From Isochrysis galbana (Eukaryota; Haptophyta; Isochrysidales; Isochrysidaceae), in contig CM030941.1 in assembly GCA_018136815.1 (NCBI GenBank), forward strand, positions 3,124,600 to 3,188,599: a stretch of 64,000 bases of DNA, read 5' to 3'. The position numbers and the translations under genes were made by a program. Positions within the stretch are counted from its first letter, which is position 1. The number at the start of each line of letters is the position of its first letter. Below are positions 10,178 through 19,625 of this stretch, in pieces. The notes under the pieces were generated by a model. The model was not told where the DNA came from. It saw nothing but the letters and a program-made list of their open reading frames with translations, and did no database searches.

Positions 10178-10850
10178 AACTAACTTTATAGTTGGTCGCC
10201 ATGGAGCGCGTCGCCGCTCCCCACCTCTCCTTCGGGTCCCCCGCCGCGGGCGCCCCCCCAGCACCCATGGAGCTGTCGCTGGCGAAGCGACCGCGTCCGC
10301 CCGCAGAGGCCGAGCAGGTGAGCGCGATCCCGGTCGCGCCGCACGGCCCGTGGCCCCGGCCACACAAGTCACAGCAGCCATGCTGGCCCACCTCATGGTG
10401 GGCCACAAGCTGTAGAGGACAAAGGACCAGCACCACCCAGGACGAACCACCGAACCACCAGGCATGCCTTATGGCAGAGGCCTCTCCCACCCTGGGGACG
10501 GCCGCGCTGCCTCGGCAGCGCGGCCCGAGACCGGGTGGCCCTTATGGGCACAAACTCAATATCTGCATCATTACGCACAACCACACAGACCCACCAACAC
10601 TGCAACATAAGGCCACACAGAAGGAGAAATGCTGGGTTGTGTCATGGAACACACACCACACTCCTCTGCCAACTGCCCGCTTGGACCTGCCCTCAGTCTC
10701 ACCACTCCCGACCGCCCCTGCCATGCAGGAGCCACCCTCGGATGAAGAACAGGGTTACACGGAGTCAGACGCAACATACGAACTGTCCTTCCACCAGGAG
10801 GGAGACTATCGTCCTCCCGCCTTCCTCTGCTGAGGAGATGGCCAAGCCCG
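10178..10850 (+). mobile_element. LINE 5' end with terminal hairpin and ORF1 fragment
   Basis: It starts with the hairpin AACTAACT-TTAT-AGTTGGT (a G-T wobble in the stem), followed by CGCC and ATG 10201. The frame MERVAAPHLSFGSPAAGAP continues to the stop at 10833 (211 aa from this ATG). MER.A...LSFG.PA.GAP is shared with the ORF1 start at 19650, and AKRPRP with the one at 21578 (PKRPRP). Past the first 50 residues the product is low-complexity Pro/Thr/His-rich sequence, so whether the whole frame is a genuine ORF1 is unclear. No ORF2 follows. Confidence 0.6.
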
Positions 10851-11249
10851 CCAATATCCATCACTCTCCGCCGCTCCCGCCGCGCCTGCCGCCGATCGAT
10901 CCCCTTCCGTCCCCTCGCATATCGAGCCAGTGGTCATGCTCGATCCTCGATCCGTCACAAACGCGCTAGTGGTGTAGAGATTGAAGTTGAGACGTGGTCT
11001 CTCGGCGGGGGTACCACGTTTAGAATTGTCGTTTTGTAGAGCATCTTGGTGCTTGTTGGCTAGCATTCCTAGATCCTAGACCTAGACACATACACCGGAC
11101 GAGCCATGCACAAACCGCGCACCCCCCCTTTGCGCGGGGTTGACGAATTGGAATGGCCCATAGGGCCTGAGGGCAATGAGGAAGGAGGCAGACCGGCGGC
11201 AGGCGCGGCGGAGGGGCTGGTGAGGCAAGGCGAGTTTGTAGGGTACGAA
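10851..11249 (-). mobile_element. Internal leader of LTR element adjoining the LTR at 11250
   Basis: Read on the minus strand, the bases just inside the LTR (from 11249 down to about 11070) align weakly with the leader after 56062 of the element at 55 kb. The gag frame is not intact, and homology is lost by about 11060. The rest of this stretch shows nothing recognisable. Confidence 0.4.
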
Positions 11250-12129
11250 TGTTACGAGAGTGAGAGCGACGAGAGCGAGAGCGACGGATGACGACTGACG
11301 ACAGGACGTCGGACAACGATGCAAAAAACCACAGGATGCACCGACTCACGAACGCACCAGAATCATTCACCCAAACCAAGCAAAACGTGAAATAACCGAG
11401 ACCCCACATCGCCGGTAACTCAAACACGTCGCGAGAGACGGAGAGAGAGAGAGAGCGAGCGAGCGAGAGAGAATCCAAAGCGATGGTCGGAGCGTGTCTT
11501 CGCTTTGGATTTCCCACCAAGGCGGAAAGTCGAAGAGGAACGTTATGTCGCGCAACCGCGGCGATCACATTGGATACAGATCGCAGCGAGGTATCCTTGC
11601 AATCGAAGAAATCTTGCTGTTGAGCGTGGACCTTCTAGACGTTTCTATCGAGCAACCCTGAGTAGCAACCAAGGGAGGAGAAAACCAAAAACCAACGGGA
11701 CCAAGGGCTTTCCGCTTTCATGCAACTTGCATCAAGGGGAAAGATAACCCAAAACCAAAGCAGCGAATCTAAATCAATCTCCAAGGGGAGATGGCAAACT
11801 AAGGACCAAGGAGAAAGATTCCCTCACCCAAGCAGCGAACCTAAATCGATCTTCAAGGGGAGATGGCAAACCAAACCTGATTGCCCCCAAAAGCAGGTAA
11901 AGAAACGCGGGGAGATAGCGAATTAAACCTTTTGCGAGGCGCCTGGGAGGAAGACAGGTGGGGGAACTTCCCTTCCCTTCGAGAGAAAGAGAGAGGGCGC
12001 TCCAGAACCCTAGATCCTAGGCGTCCACGCGAAGTTTTTGACCGAGAACGAGAACGAGAGAATTATAACGATAAATACCGAACGATGAGAAGAGAGAAGC
12101 CTGACGAGCGTCGATTCGCGAATGCGACA
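11250..12129 (-). mobile_element. LTR, second copy of the 55 kb retrotransposon family
   Basis: On the minus strand it begins TGTCGCATTC (12129) and ends TAACA (11250), so it has TGT...ACA ends. It aligns with 54959-56062 over several blocks: TTTGCCATCTCCCCTTGAAG, GTGAGGGAATCTTTC, CTTGGTTGCTACTCAGGGTT, a CTCTCT tract and TCTCGCGACGTGTTTGAG. A 60-70 bp unit around TTGCCATCTCCCC is duplicated in tandem (about 11750-11870) but single at 55.5 kb. Divergence is large, so this is not the partner LTR of the 55 kb copy. An internal region follows on one side only, so it is a truncated element rather than a simple solo LTR. Confidence 0.75.
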
Positions 12130-13361
12130 GGGGTAGGGGCTCCGTCGCCGATGAAGGCTACGGACCACAACACTAAAGTTCTACTCGCACTACAAGAAAA
12201 ACTCTAACACTCTAACGCATCTCTTGGTCGTTGATTATTTGGACTCGTAGTAAGTAAGAAATTATTCCAACATTATATCGAACGGGCCCTGCAAAGCCCG
12301 CCCACCGACAAAAGGAGAATCACCGTGTACATGCTAGGAGCCATCCACAGACCGCCACCAACATGATACCGGAGTTGATTTGATGGTGAACCAGCTACCT
12401 AAGAATTTCGAATCGCACATAAGCACGACGGCGTGGATAGACTTCGCAGCTATGACGCAACCCACTCGCCCGGCTGCATCAAGCAGCCTACCATACGGCC
12501 ACCTCAAGTCGCCTCGGATCGTTGGAGACCGCAACCGCCCCTAGTCTAGAAGGCCGCGCTCCTACGTCGTCCGCCTAGAGAGCTCGTCAGCCAGTAGGCC
12601 TGTCATCGTGTGGTACGGGCGCCCAGGGCAGTACTCCGGCGGTGGGCGTGTCCCACGAAACAACATTCGGATAATGATCGTCCCAGAAAACGTCACGTGC
12701 ACCAGCATACGGCCGGGCAACATGGCGCGCCGAGGCTCGGAGGACGCTCTGGGAATGGGTGGTTGGATCGGCATCTCGCCGACCTAGAGTGAGGCGAGAA
12801 CAATCAATATGGCATCTGGCGATGCCCAATAGCGCGCGGTTCCGCGCTCCTTTTGCTATCGATCCATCATACAATCGATCTCACAGCCACAGCAATGGCT
12901 AGCCGACGCGCTCATACGCGCCGGCCCAATTGCGCCTTCATCCTTCGAGCGCCGAGTAGCATCACGTGAGGGGCGGCCATTGCCCCTCCAATGCCACCCA
13001 CTGCGGTCATGCTACTTCCCAGTCATCATCATCGATCATGCAACATGCGAAAATACAGCATCAAGGCGGCTCACACGAGGGGCGGCGCGCGTCTCGCACC
13101 ACACGCTCGCGGGTTCTCGCCTTGCCAAATGTAGTACGTAGCAAGCGAGGAAGGACTTAGAGGGACGAGGGGCATATGCATACCCGCCGGTCAGGCGTCG
13201 TTGCGTCTCCTTCGCCCAAAAGACCACCTATCCTCTGCCTTTCTGCCCGCCCGGCGCAACCTCTCATCCACATGCTTCCCTCAAACCAATCCCAGACGTT
13301 CGTTCCGCGGCCTATTGGATGCCCTACGGCCCGCCCGGACATAGCCCACCGGCATCCCCGA
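12130..13361. other. Intergenic, downstream of the GH36 gene
   Basis: No domain, splice pattern or repeat was recognised on either strand. Frames of 60-95 codons overlap one another and look like chance. Confidence 0.4.
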
Positions 13362-16244
13362 TCACAGGGCCGGCTCGTCGTCGAGGCGGGTATCGGCGCT
13401 TCGCCCTCCGCGCACCCCAAAATTTACGGCAAGGCGTACCGACTGCGCCGAGCGGAGCAGCGGCACGCGCAGCAAACCGCTCTCATCATCATAACTAAAG
13501 CCGTAGATGGGATCGCCGTTGGCGCGCACCTCGAGCGGCTTCGGCTTGCAGAAAGCGACAAACTCATCCGAGGCGGACAAAGCGACGCGCGCCTGCACGC
13601 CCGTGCGCATCCGGCGCTGCGCAAGTGTGGACGACATGATGGCACCGCCGCCATTGAGCATCGAGGCGAGACCCAAGGGTGCCCACTCGACGGTCGCCAC
13701 AAGCGGGCCGCGGCGGAGGGGTTGACGCTGGATCGGCGAAAGGGAGAAGATTTCCCACTCCTTGGCGCCGAGCGTCACGTCGAAGAAGTCGGCGTCTCCA
13801 GATTTTGCGGCGGCGTTGGCGCCGGTGGGCGTGAGACGGCGGACGGTGGAGCGCTGGTGCGCATAGACAGCAAACCCGTCAGGACTGCGCGCGTGCTTCC
13901 AACCCTCGACGTCGGCCGCGCTTAGGCGGGCGCAAACCGGTACGGCGCGCGCCGCGTCGCCAACGAACTCGCGCCGCTTACGATCCCAGCGCGAGCCCTG
14001 TACGTTGAAGGCGGCGAGCACGGCGGTATGCGTATTGAGATTGAAGACCGTCAGTGCCGACTTGCCGTCTACGTTTGGGTCGGAGAAGAGCACACCCCGT
14101 GTGGGCCGGCCTGGCTGCTTGCAGCGGAGGACGCCACCGTCGGGCAGCACGAGCTTGCGCAGCAGCTCGGCGCCATGCTCACCCGGCTTGTCCGATACGT
14201 AGACGGAGCAGCCGCCAACGGCGCGCGCGGCGGCGTGGAGGGGCGCGTCGGGGTGGGTGGAGGTGAACATGTCCCAGTCGGGGGTTCCGATCTCGCCTAG
14301 CAAGAATGAGTTGTAGGCCACGTCGCGCAGGTGGACGGGGTGGGATTCGGGCTCCGACGGGTAAAAATCGTCGGCGGCACGGATCACTGAGGTAGTGCGG
14401 TAGGCGAACCAATTCTCCGACGAGTGGCACATGCAATTGATGCATTTGTCGTCGCCAAAGTGGTACGAGACGGACTCCTCCATCGCACGTACGTAGGCGG
14501 CGACGTGTTCTGAGCCGCCAAATGGGCCGAGTCCCGACTGCCCATCCACCTTGACACCGTCGACTCCCGCCGCGGCCAAGTAACCGTGCATGCCGGAGTA
14601 GAAGTGCGGCAGCTTGTCGGGCCGTACGGCACCAACACCAAAGATGGCCGCCGGATCCCACAAAAGGGCGGGCTCCACCTCGAGCAACCCTCTCGCCGGC
14701 TTCGGCCAAACAGTTTGCGCTGCCAAGTGGCTCATCGCTGCGGAGGTGGTGGAGACACCGCCCCAGTAGCCGCCGAGCGTGTGCCAGCAGAAGACTGACT
14801 CGACGCCATGCGCGCCCTTGAGTTCGTCGACGAGGCCCTTGAGAGAGGTGCCGCCCTCGGCATCCTCGAACTTGGGATTGGCGCGGAACGAGCTCAGCCT
14901 TTTGTTGAATGGCGTCTCCGCCGCAAAGAAGGCGCCGAGCGGCTTGCGCAGCAGCGAGCGCGATAGCAGCGCCCACGTGCGCACAGCAAGTGCATCGGCG
15001 GGCGCGTGGTGTACAAAACGGCGGTAGGCGGACGCGACAATCGAGAGAAGCGGGTTGGCCGAGCGGCCCTTGGCTGGGTCATTGAGCGGCGCCTCGGCGT
15101 CGCCTTCAATCTCGTCGGGCAGCGCGAGCCCGGCGGAGGCGGAGGCGAGCAGCTCGGCCTCGGAACCCGGCTCGGCAAGCTCATCGTGAACCGACTGCCA
15201 CCCGTCGTCGATAATCACCTTGCGCGCGGGCGTACCTAGATCGGCGAGCGAGCGCACGCCGGTGCGCACGCCGTGCGCGTCGACGTGCTGATAGAAGGCG
15301 TCCCATGTGCACCAGCCGAAGCGATCAAGATCGGTGCTCGGCTGCTTGGCGGCACGTACGTCGAAGGTGCCGAGCCGTGCGGCTGCCGCCTCCATTGCAC
15401 CGCTTACAAGTGCGTAGGGATCGGCACCGGCACAAATGTACAGGGCGGGCGCGACGGTCTCGGGAAGCTCGGCGGGACCACCGGCCGCAAGTTGGGCTGT
15501 CAGAGTCTGCGCTCCGCCGCGGCCAGTGCCGCCACGGAGCGTCGCGCGCACGCCACCGTGCACTAGCGGCAGCAGCAGGGCGTAGGCGCCATCATCAAGC
15601 TCGAGCAGCAGCATCTGCGTCTCGGCGGGCACGTCAGAGGCGGCTGAGCCGAAGGAAGGACCCATCCACCAGCGCTTTGTGCGCGCAAGCGCGAGCAGCC
15701 GGCGGCAGCGCAGTTTGCCGAGCGGCACCACCTGCCTTCTGCGCGAATCGGCGGAGGAAAGGTCGAAGAAGCCATCCATCTCGCCTATCTGCCTGTCGGA
15801 GGGCGAGAGTCTTCCGATCTTCTCGAGTAGCGCGAAGGAGCGGCCGCCCACGCGGCAGAGCAGAGCTCCTTCTTCCACCCAGACGTTTGGTCGGACGGGA
15901 GGAGAGGGAGAGGGAGAGGGCCGGCGCGCGCTTCTCCGCCTAGTGGGCGGGGCATTGCGTGAGGGTAGGAGGCGTGCGAGTGAGCTGATGGGTCGGCGGC
16001 GTGGCGGCTCACGCCGCTCGGCCGCCGGACTGAGAGGAGAGGAGAGAGAGGAGGGAGAAGTCGGAGAAGAGAGCGAGGTGGAGGAGGAGAGAGAGGGGGA
16101 GGAGAGAGAGAGGGGAGGAGAGAGAGAGGAGGAAGGGGAGGGGCAGCGGAGCAGGCGCGGAAGCGCAGGCCCTCTCGCCTCGCGCCCTAGCGGCAGCGTC
16201 ACCAAGGCGGGAGAGGAGAAGAGAAGGGCCATCGCCAGCCACAT
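13362..16244 (-). CDS. GH36 raffinose synthase / Sip1-like alpha-galactosidase family enzyme
   Basis: The minus-strand frame gives 960 aa. Family marks, in order: KRWWMGPSFG and PAETQMLLLELDD; RFGWCTWDAFYQHV; IIDDGWQS; CWHTLGGYWGG; GVDGVKVDGQSGLG, where the Asp of KVD is the expected nucleophile; SSENWF; IRAADDFYPSEPESHP, whose Asp is the likely acid/base region; and IGTPDWDMF. These fit plant-type raffinose synthase/seed-imbibition proteins, which move or release alpha-galactosyl groups from galactinol or raffinose-type sugars; synthase and hydrolase cannot be told apart by eye. Length matches the family once the Ser/Pro-rich N-terminus is set aside. I chose ATG 16244 (MWLAMALLFSSPALV, signal- or transit-like); the frame is open further upstream, but only through CT-repeat sequence. 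No intron is needed. Confidence 0.85.
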   Translation of the reverse strand: MWLAMALLFSSPALVTLPLGREARGPALPRLLRCPSPSSSLSPPLSLSSPSLSSSTSLSSPTSPSSLSSPLSPAAERREPPRRRPISSLARLLPSRNAPPTRRRSARRPSPSPSPPVRPNVWVEEGALLCRVGGRSFALLEKIGRLSPSDRQIGEMDGFFDLSSADSRRRQVVPLGKLRCRRLLALARTKRWWMGPSFGSAASDVPAETQMLLLELDDGAYALLLPLVHGGVRATLRGGTGRGGAQTLTAQLAAGGPAELPETVAPALYICAGADPYALVSGAMEAAAARLGTFDVRAAKQPSTDLDRFGWCTWDAFYQHVDAHGVRTGVRSLADLGTPARKVIIDDGWQSVHDELAEPGSEAELLASASAGLALPDEIEGDAEAPLNDPAKGRSANPLLSIVASAYRRFVHHAPADALAVRTWALLSRSLLRKPLGAFFAAETPFNKRLSSFRANPKFEDAEGGTSLKGLVDELKGAHGVESVFCWHTLGGYWGGVSTTSAAMSHLAAQTVWPKPARGLLEVEPALLWDPAAIFGVGAVRPDKLPHFYSGMHGYLAAAGVDGVKVDGQSGLGPFGGSEHVAAYVRAMEESVSYHFGDDKCINCMCHSSENWFAYRTTSVIRAADDFYPSEPESHPVHLRDVAYNSFLLGEIGTPDWDMFTSTHPDAPLHAAARAVGGCSVYVSDKPGEHGAELLRKLVLPDGGVLRCKQPGRPTRGVLFSDPNVDGKSALTVFNLNTHTAVLAAFNVQGSRWDRKRREFVGDAARAVPVCARLSAADVEGWKHARSPDGFAVYAHQRSTVRRLTPTGANAAAKSGDADFFDVTLGAKEWEIFSLSPIQRQPLRRGPLVATVEWAPLGLASMLNGGGAIMSSTLAQRRMRTGVQARVALSASDEFVAFCKPKPLEVRANGDPIYGFSYDDESGLLRVPLLRSAQSVRLAVNFGVRGGRSADTRLDDEPAL

Positions 16245-17032
16245 GGTGGGGCGGGGGGAAGAGAGAGAGAGAGAGAGAGAGAGAGGGAGTGAGAGAGAGA
16301 GAGAGACCGCTGAATGTTCCAAAGAAAGAATTGGTGTGAGGAGAAGGAAATATGAGTGGGAGAGAGCTTGCGGAAGAAGAGAGCGGGGCTGCTGTACGGA
16401 GGAGAGGACGGAAGGAGAGAGGGAAGGGAAGGGCCTTTTATGAGGAAAGAGGGGCCGCTGTACAGTCTGTGGGAGAGGGGACGGGGGAGAGAGAGGGGAG
16501 AGAGAGAGAGAGAGAGAGGGAGAGGAGGGGGTGCGGGGACAGGTGGTCCCACTGGGGAAAGAAAAGAGGAGAGCAGAGAGAGAAGAGAAGAGAAGAGAGG
16601 GGGGGAGAAGAGGGGGAGAAGGCCGTGGTGCGGAGAAGAGACGAACTCTCTCTCGTTCTCTCCGCCAGAGTACAGAAAGAAAAGTCGAAGGGAGAGGAAA
16701 GTAGACGAAGGGGGAGGGGGCGAGGAGAGGGACACGCGTTCGCGGCGGGAACGTCGTCCAGCGACAGTGTACCCCGCGGTTAGAAGAGAGGGCGCGCGGG
16801 GGGGGCGAGGCGCGCGGGGGGGGAGGGGGGGGAGGGAGGGAGCCGCGGGGGGGATCGTATCTCCCCGCTTCGTCAGCCACAGGAGGCGGACGGATCTCGT
16901 CTCCCCCCCCGCGCGCAGATCGTCCCCCCCCCGCGCGCAGATCGTTCCCCCGCGCGCGCGCGGACGAAGCTTCGGCGAAGTTCGACGAGCCTCGCCGCGG
17001 CGGCCTCGCGCGCCGCCGCCGCCGCGCTCGAC
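16245..17032. repeat. (GA)n/(CT)n and G-rich low complexity before the GH36 gene
   Basis: GAGAGA runs occur at about 16261-16290 and 16490-16530, with G runs at 16795-16860 and CGCG-rich tracts at 16900-17000. On the coding strand of the minus-strand gene the sequence is pyrimidine-rich, as also before 1951 and 47061, so it may include a promoter and 5' UTR. The open frames here are made by the repeats. Confidence 0.5.
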
Positions 17033-17294
17033 CCTTTTGTTTTAGAAGTCGTCTGCGTTTCTATGTCCCCTTCTTGTAGTATAGTCTGTCTAGTCACCGT
17101 CGCATCATCCTACATCCTAGATGGGAAATACGTATTTACCGTATTTGGCTAGAGACCAAAGACATATGTATTTGGCTGTATTTGAAGCGTGTCCTGGGTT
17201 GTAGGCCTCGAATGTATTTGAAATGTATTTGGTATTTGCATGCCCCTGCACCGTGCACCGTATTTCCCATCTAGGTCCTACATCCTACATTCGC
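17033..17294 (-). repeat. Dispersed repeat A, 3' part, interrupted by a MITE
   Basis: TTTTGTTTTAGAAGTCGTCT through CTAGTCACCGTCGCA matches the reverse complement of 45065-45155. The MITE at 17116-17275 splits it, and element C1 interrupts it again at 17295. The A sequence resumes at 18164. Confidence 0.7.
17116..17275. mobile_element. 160-bp MITE with 17-bp TIRs and 8-bp target-site duplication
   Basis: The ends are CCTAGATGGGAAATACG (17116-17132) and its exact reverse complement (17259-17275). The flanks are TCCTACAT at 17108-17115 and again at 17276-17283. An 8-bp duplication is typical of hAT-type elements; the TIR is not one I recognise. The interior repeats GTATTTG motifs and has no ORF. 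One end of a similar element (CCTAGATGGGAAATACGG) is at 42902. Confidence 0.85.
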
Positions 17295-18163
17295 AACTAA
17301 GTTTATACTTGGTTCACCCATGGCGGGGCACGAGCCCCCCCCTCTCTCCACTCCTCCCCCGCCATGGGGGAGGAACCACCCACTCTCCTGGCATGCCTGA
17401 TGGCTTGCCAGGAGCACACTGCCATGCTGACCCATCCCTCTCCCCACAGGCACGCCTGATTCGCCCGCCCTGGCCTGTCGTGGCCAGCCCATCCCTCTGA
17501 CCAGCCCCTCCTCCCCCTGGGCCGCCCTGATCAGGACCCCCCAGCCAGCTCCAGTCGACTGGCAGGGGCTCGAGAGCCAGCGATGGAGAGGCAGGAGGGG
17601 CCAGGGCCATGCCCCAGCCTCACCTGCCCCCTGAGCTGCGCTCCCAGGCCCCTGCTGGCCTCCTGGGGACCTGAAGAGGGGCCGCAGGCGCGCGCCATGG
17701 GCCCCCGCCGCAGGGAAGAGAGGAGGAAAAGGGAAGAGGGAGGGGAGGGGGGAGTGGCAGCTCTCCCCTCCGGTGTTTACGTGTCTTCTCGCCCCGTTTG
17801 GGTAAGAGAAGACGGGGGCGCCAGAACCAGGAGGGAAGGGCCGCGGCTCGCCGCGGCCACTCGCTCTTGCGAGGAGAGATTAGCGTTTCTGGGCTCCTAT
17901 TCATGAGTGCCCCCCCCCCCTGCGTTGTTTTTACCCGAAAGGGGTTTTCCCCCAGCGTGGACTCGAGGAGAGGACGTGCTGGGGTGCGCGGGGTCGGTGC
18001 GTGCACTGGGGGGAGGACGAATATCGGGGGGAGGGGGCGGGGCCCCCTCCCCCCGGTAGCACTCGGACACCTGGCTCGTCAGGCATGGCGAGATTCCGGG
18101 ACGGAAAAGTTGTGTCCAATTAGCTAGTGGGGTTGGCTAGGATATAACATTAATTATTTTATT
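17295..18163 (+). mobile_element. Non-autonomous retroelement C, copy C1, complete
   Basis: It is flanked by 15-bp duplications ACATCCTACATTCGC (17280-17294, 18164-18178). The 5' end is the hairpin AACTAAGT-TTAT-ACTTGGTT, then CACCC and ATG 17320. It ends in the A/T-rich tail TAACATTAATTATTTTATT. The body is GC-rich and encodes no long conserved protein: the frame from the ATG stops after about 26 codons. C2 and C3 are close copies. Size, duplication and tail fit a non-autonomous non-LTR retroelement, most simply mobilised by the LINEs here that share its 5' hairpin. It sits inside repeat A. Confidence 0.85.
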
Positions 18164-18604
18164 ACATCCTACATTCGCCTTCTTTGCCCTCGCCTCCCTT
18201 GTCACCTCCCTTGTCGCCTGCTTTCCTGCTTTGCCCCTCGCCTGGCTTACCTCCTTGCGCGCTCCTAGCGTTTTTAGGTTAAGTCGCGCGTTCAGGTATC
18301 GCCGGTGCAAGAAGGAACCACCCCCTTGTGTCTTGTGTGACCCTGATCTCCCCTCAGGTGTTGGCCATTGGATCATATCGTGGCGCTGATTTACTTCGGT
18401 CTTCATCAATTCACTTAAGGGTTTTCGAAAGATTCCGTCCTTACTCCTGTGCGTAACTGTCGCCCCGTCGGATCGTCCGTCGCCCCGTCGCTCTTTTGTC
18501 GGCATTCTCTTCCTGCTTGTTCGGTCTGTCAACAGGCAACAGGCAACAGGCAACAGGTCTCTGTGCGTTCCGTGATAAAGATATGTAAGTGTGGAGAGTG
18601 TTGT
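18164..18604 (-). repeat. Dispersed repeat A, minus-strand copy
   Basis: This is the reverse complement of a sequence matching 5489-5972 and 44900-45155. It continues from the other side of C1, showing C1 inserted into it. CAACAGG is repeated four times at about 18534-18557. Minus-strand frames across it are not conserved between copies. Confidence 0.7.
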
Positions 18605-18605
18605 C

Positions 18606-19456
18606 AACTAAGTTTATACTTAGTTCGCCCATGGGAGGGCACGAGCCCCCCTCTCTCTCCACTCCTCCCCTGCCATGGGGGAGGAACCACTCACTCTCCT
18701 GGCACGCCTGATGGCCTGCCAGGAGCACACAGCCCTGCTGACCCATTCCTCTCCCCACAGGCCCGCCTGACTCGTCCGCCCTCGCCCGTCGTGGCCTGCC
18801 CATCCCTCTGACCAGCCCCTCCTCCCCCTGGGCCGCCCTGATCAGGACCCCCCAGCCAGCTCCAGTCGACTGGCAGGGGCTCGAGAGCCAGCGAGGGAGA
18901 GGCAGGAGGGGCCAGGGCCATGCCCCAGCCTCACCTGCCCCCTGAGCTGCGCTCCCTGGCCCCTGCTGGCCTCCTGGGGACCTGAAGAGGGGCCGCAGGC
19001 GCGCGCCATGGGCCCCCGCCGCAGGGAAGAGAGGAGGAAAAGGGAAGAGGGAGGGGAGGGGGGAGCGGCAGCTCTCCCCTCCGGCAGAAACGTGTCTTCT
19101 CGCCCCGTTTGGGTAAGAGTAAGAGAAGACGGGGGCGCCAGAGCCAGGAGGGAAGGGCCGCGGCTTGCCGCGGCCACTCGCTTCGGCGAGGAGAGATTAG
19201 CGCTCCTGGGCCCCTATTCACGAGTGCCCCTCCCCCCTGCGTTGCTTTTACCCGAAAGGGGGTTTCCCCCAGCGTGGACTCGAGGAGAGGACGTGCTGGG
19301 GTGCGCGGGGTCGGTGCGTGCACTGGGGGGAGGACAAATATCGAGGGGAGGGGGCAGTGCCCCCTCCCCCCGGTAGCACTCGGACACCTGGCTCGTCAGG
19401 CATGACGGGATTCCGGGACGGAAAAGTTGTGTCCAATTAGCTAGTGGGGTTGGCTA
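18606..19456 (+). mobile_element. Non-autonomous retroelement C, copy C2, 3'-truncated
   Basis: It starts with the perfect hairpin AACTAAGT-TTAT-ACTTAGTT, then CGCCC and ATG 18631, and follows C1 closely. It ends within GGGGTTGGCTAGG and lacks the ATATAACATTAATTATTT tail. No duplication is visible, so either it was truncated or its 3' flank was replaced. Confidence 0.8.
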
Positions 19457-19625
19457 GGGCGGGGAACGACAGCAAGGAGGGACCAAAGACCAAAGAGAGA
19501 GCAAGGCCCAAGGTGCGAAGGAGCGAAACAGAGGCGAGACAGGCCACAAAGGGGCGCGACGGCAAGGAACCCTTAGAGATCAATACACGAGGTGCGGTCA
19601 TCAGACCTTCACTTGAATAGACCGT

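Noticed and set aside
13176-13925. 249-aa plus-strand frame at the 3' end of the GH36 gene
   Set aside because: Antisense shadow of the GH36 coding sequence.
16245-16880. GH36 protein starting at 16880 (1172 aa)
   Set aside because: The extra N-terminus is encoded by GA/CT and G-run low-complexity sequence and has no family match.
17295-18163. Element C as a Helitron, because of a terminal hairpin
   Set aside because: The hairpin is at the 5' end, there is no CTRR terminus, and insertions have 14-19 bp duplications, which Helitrons lack.
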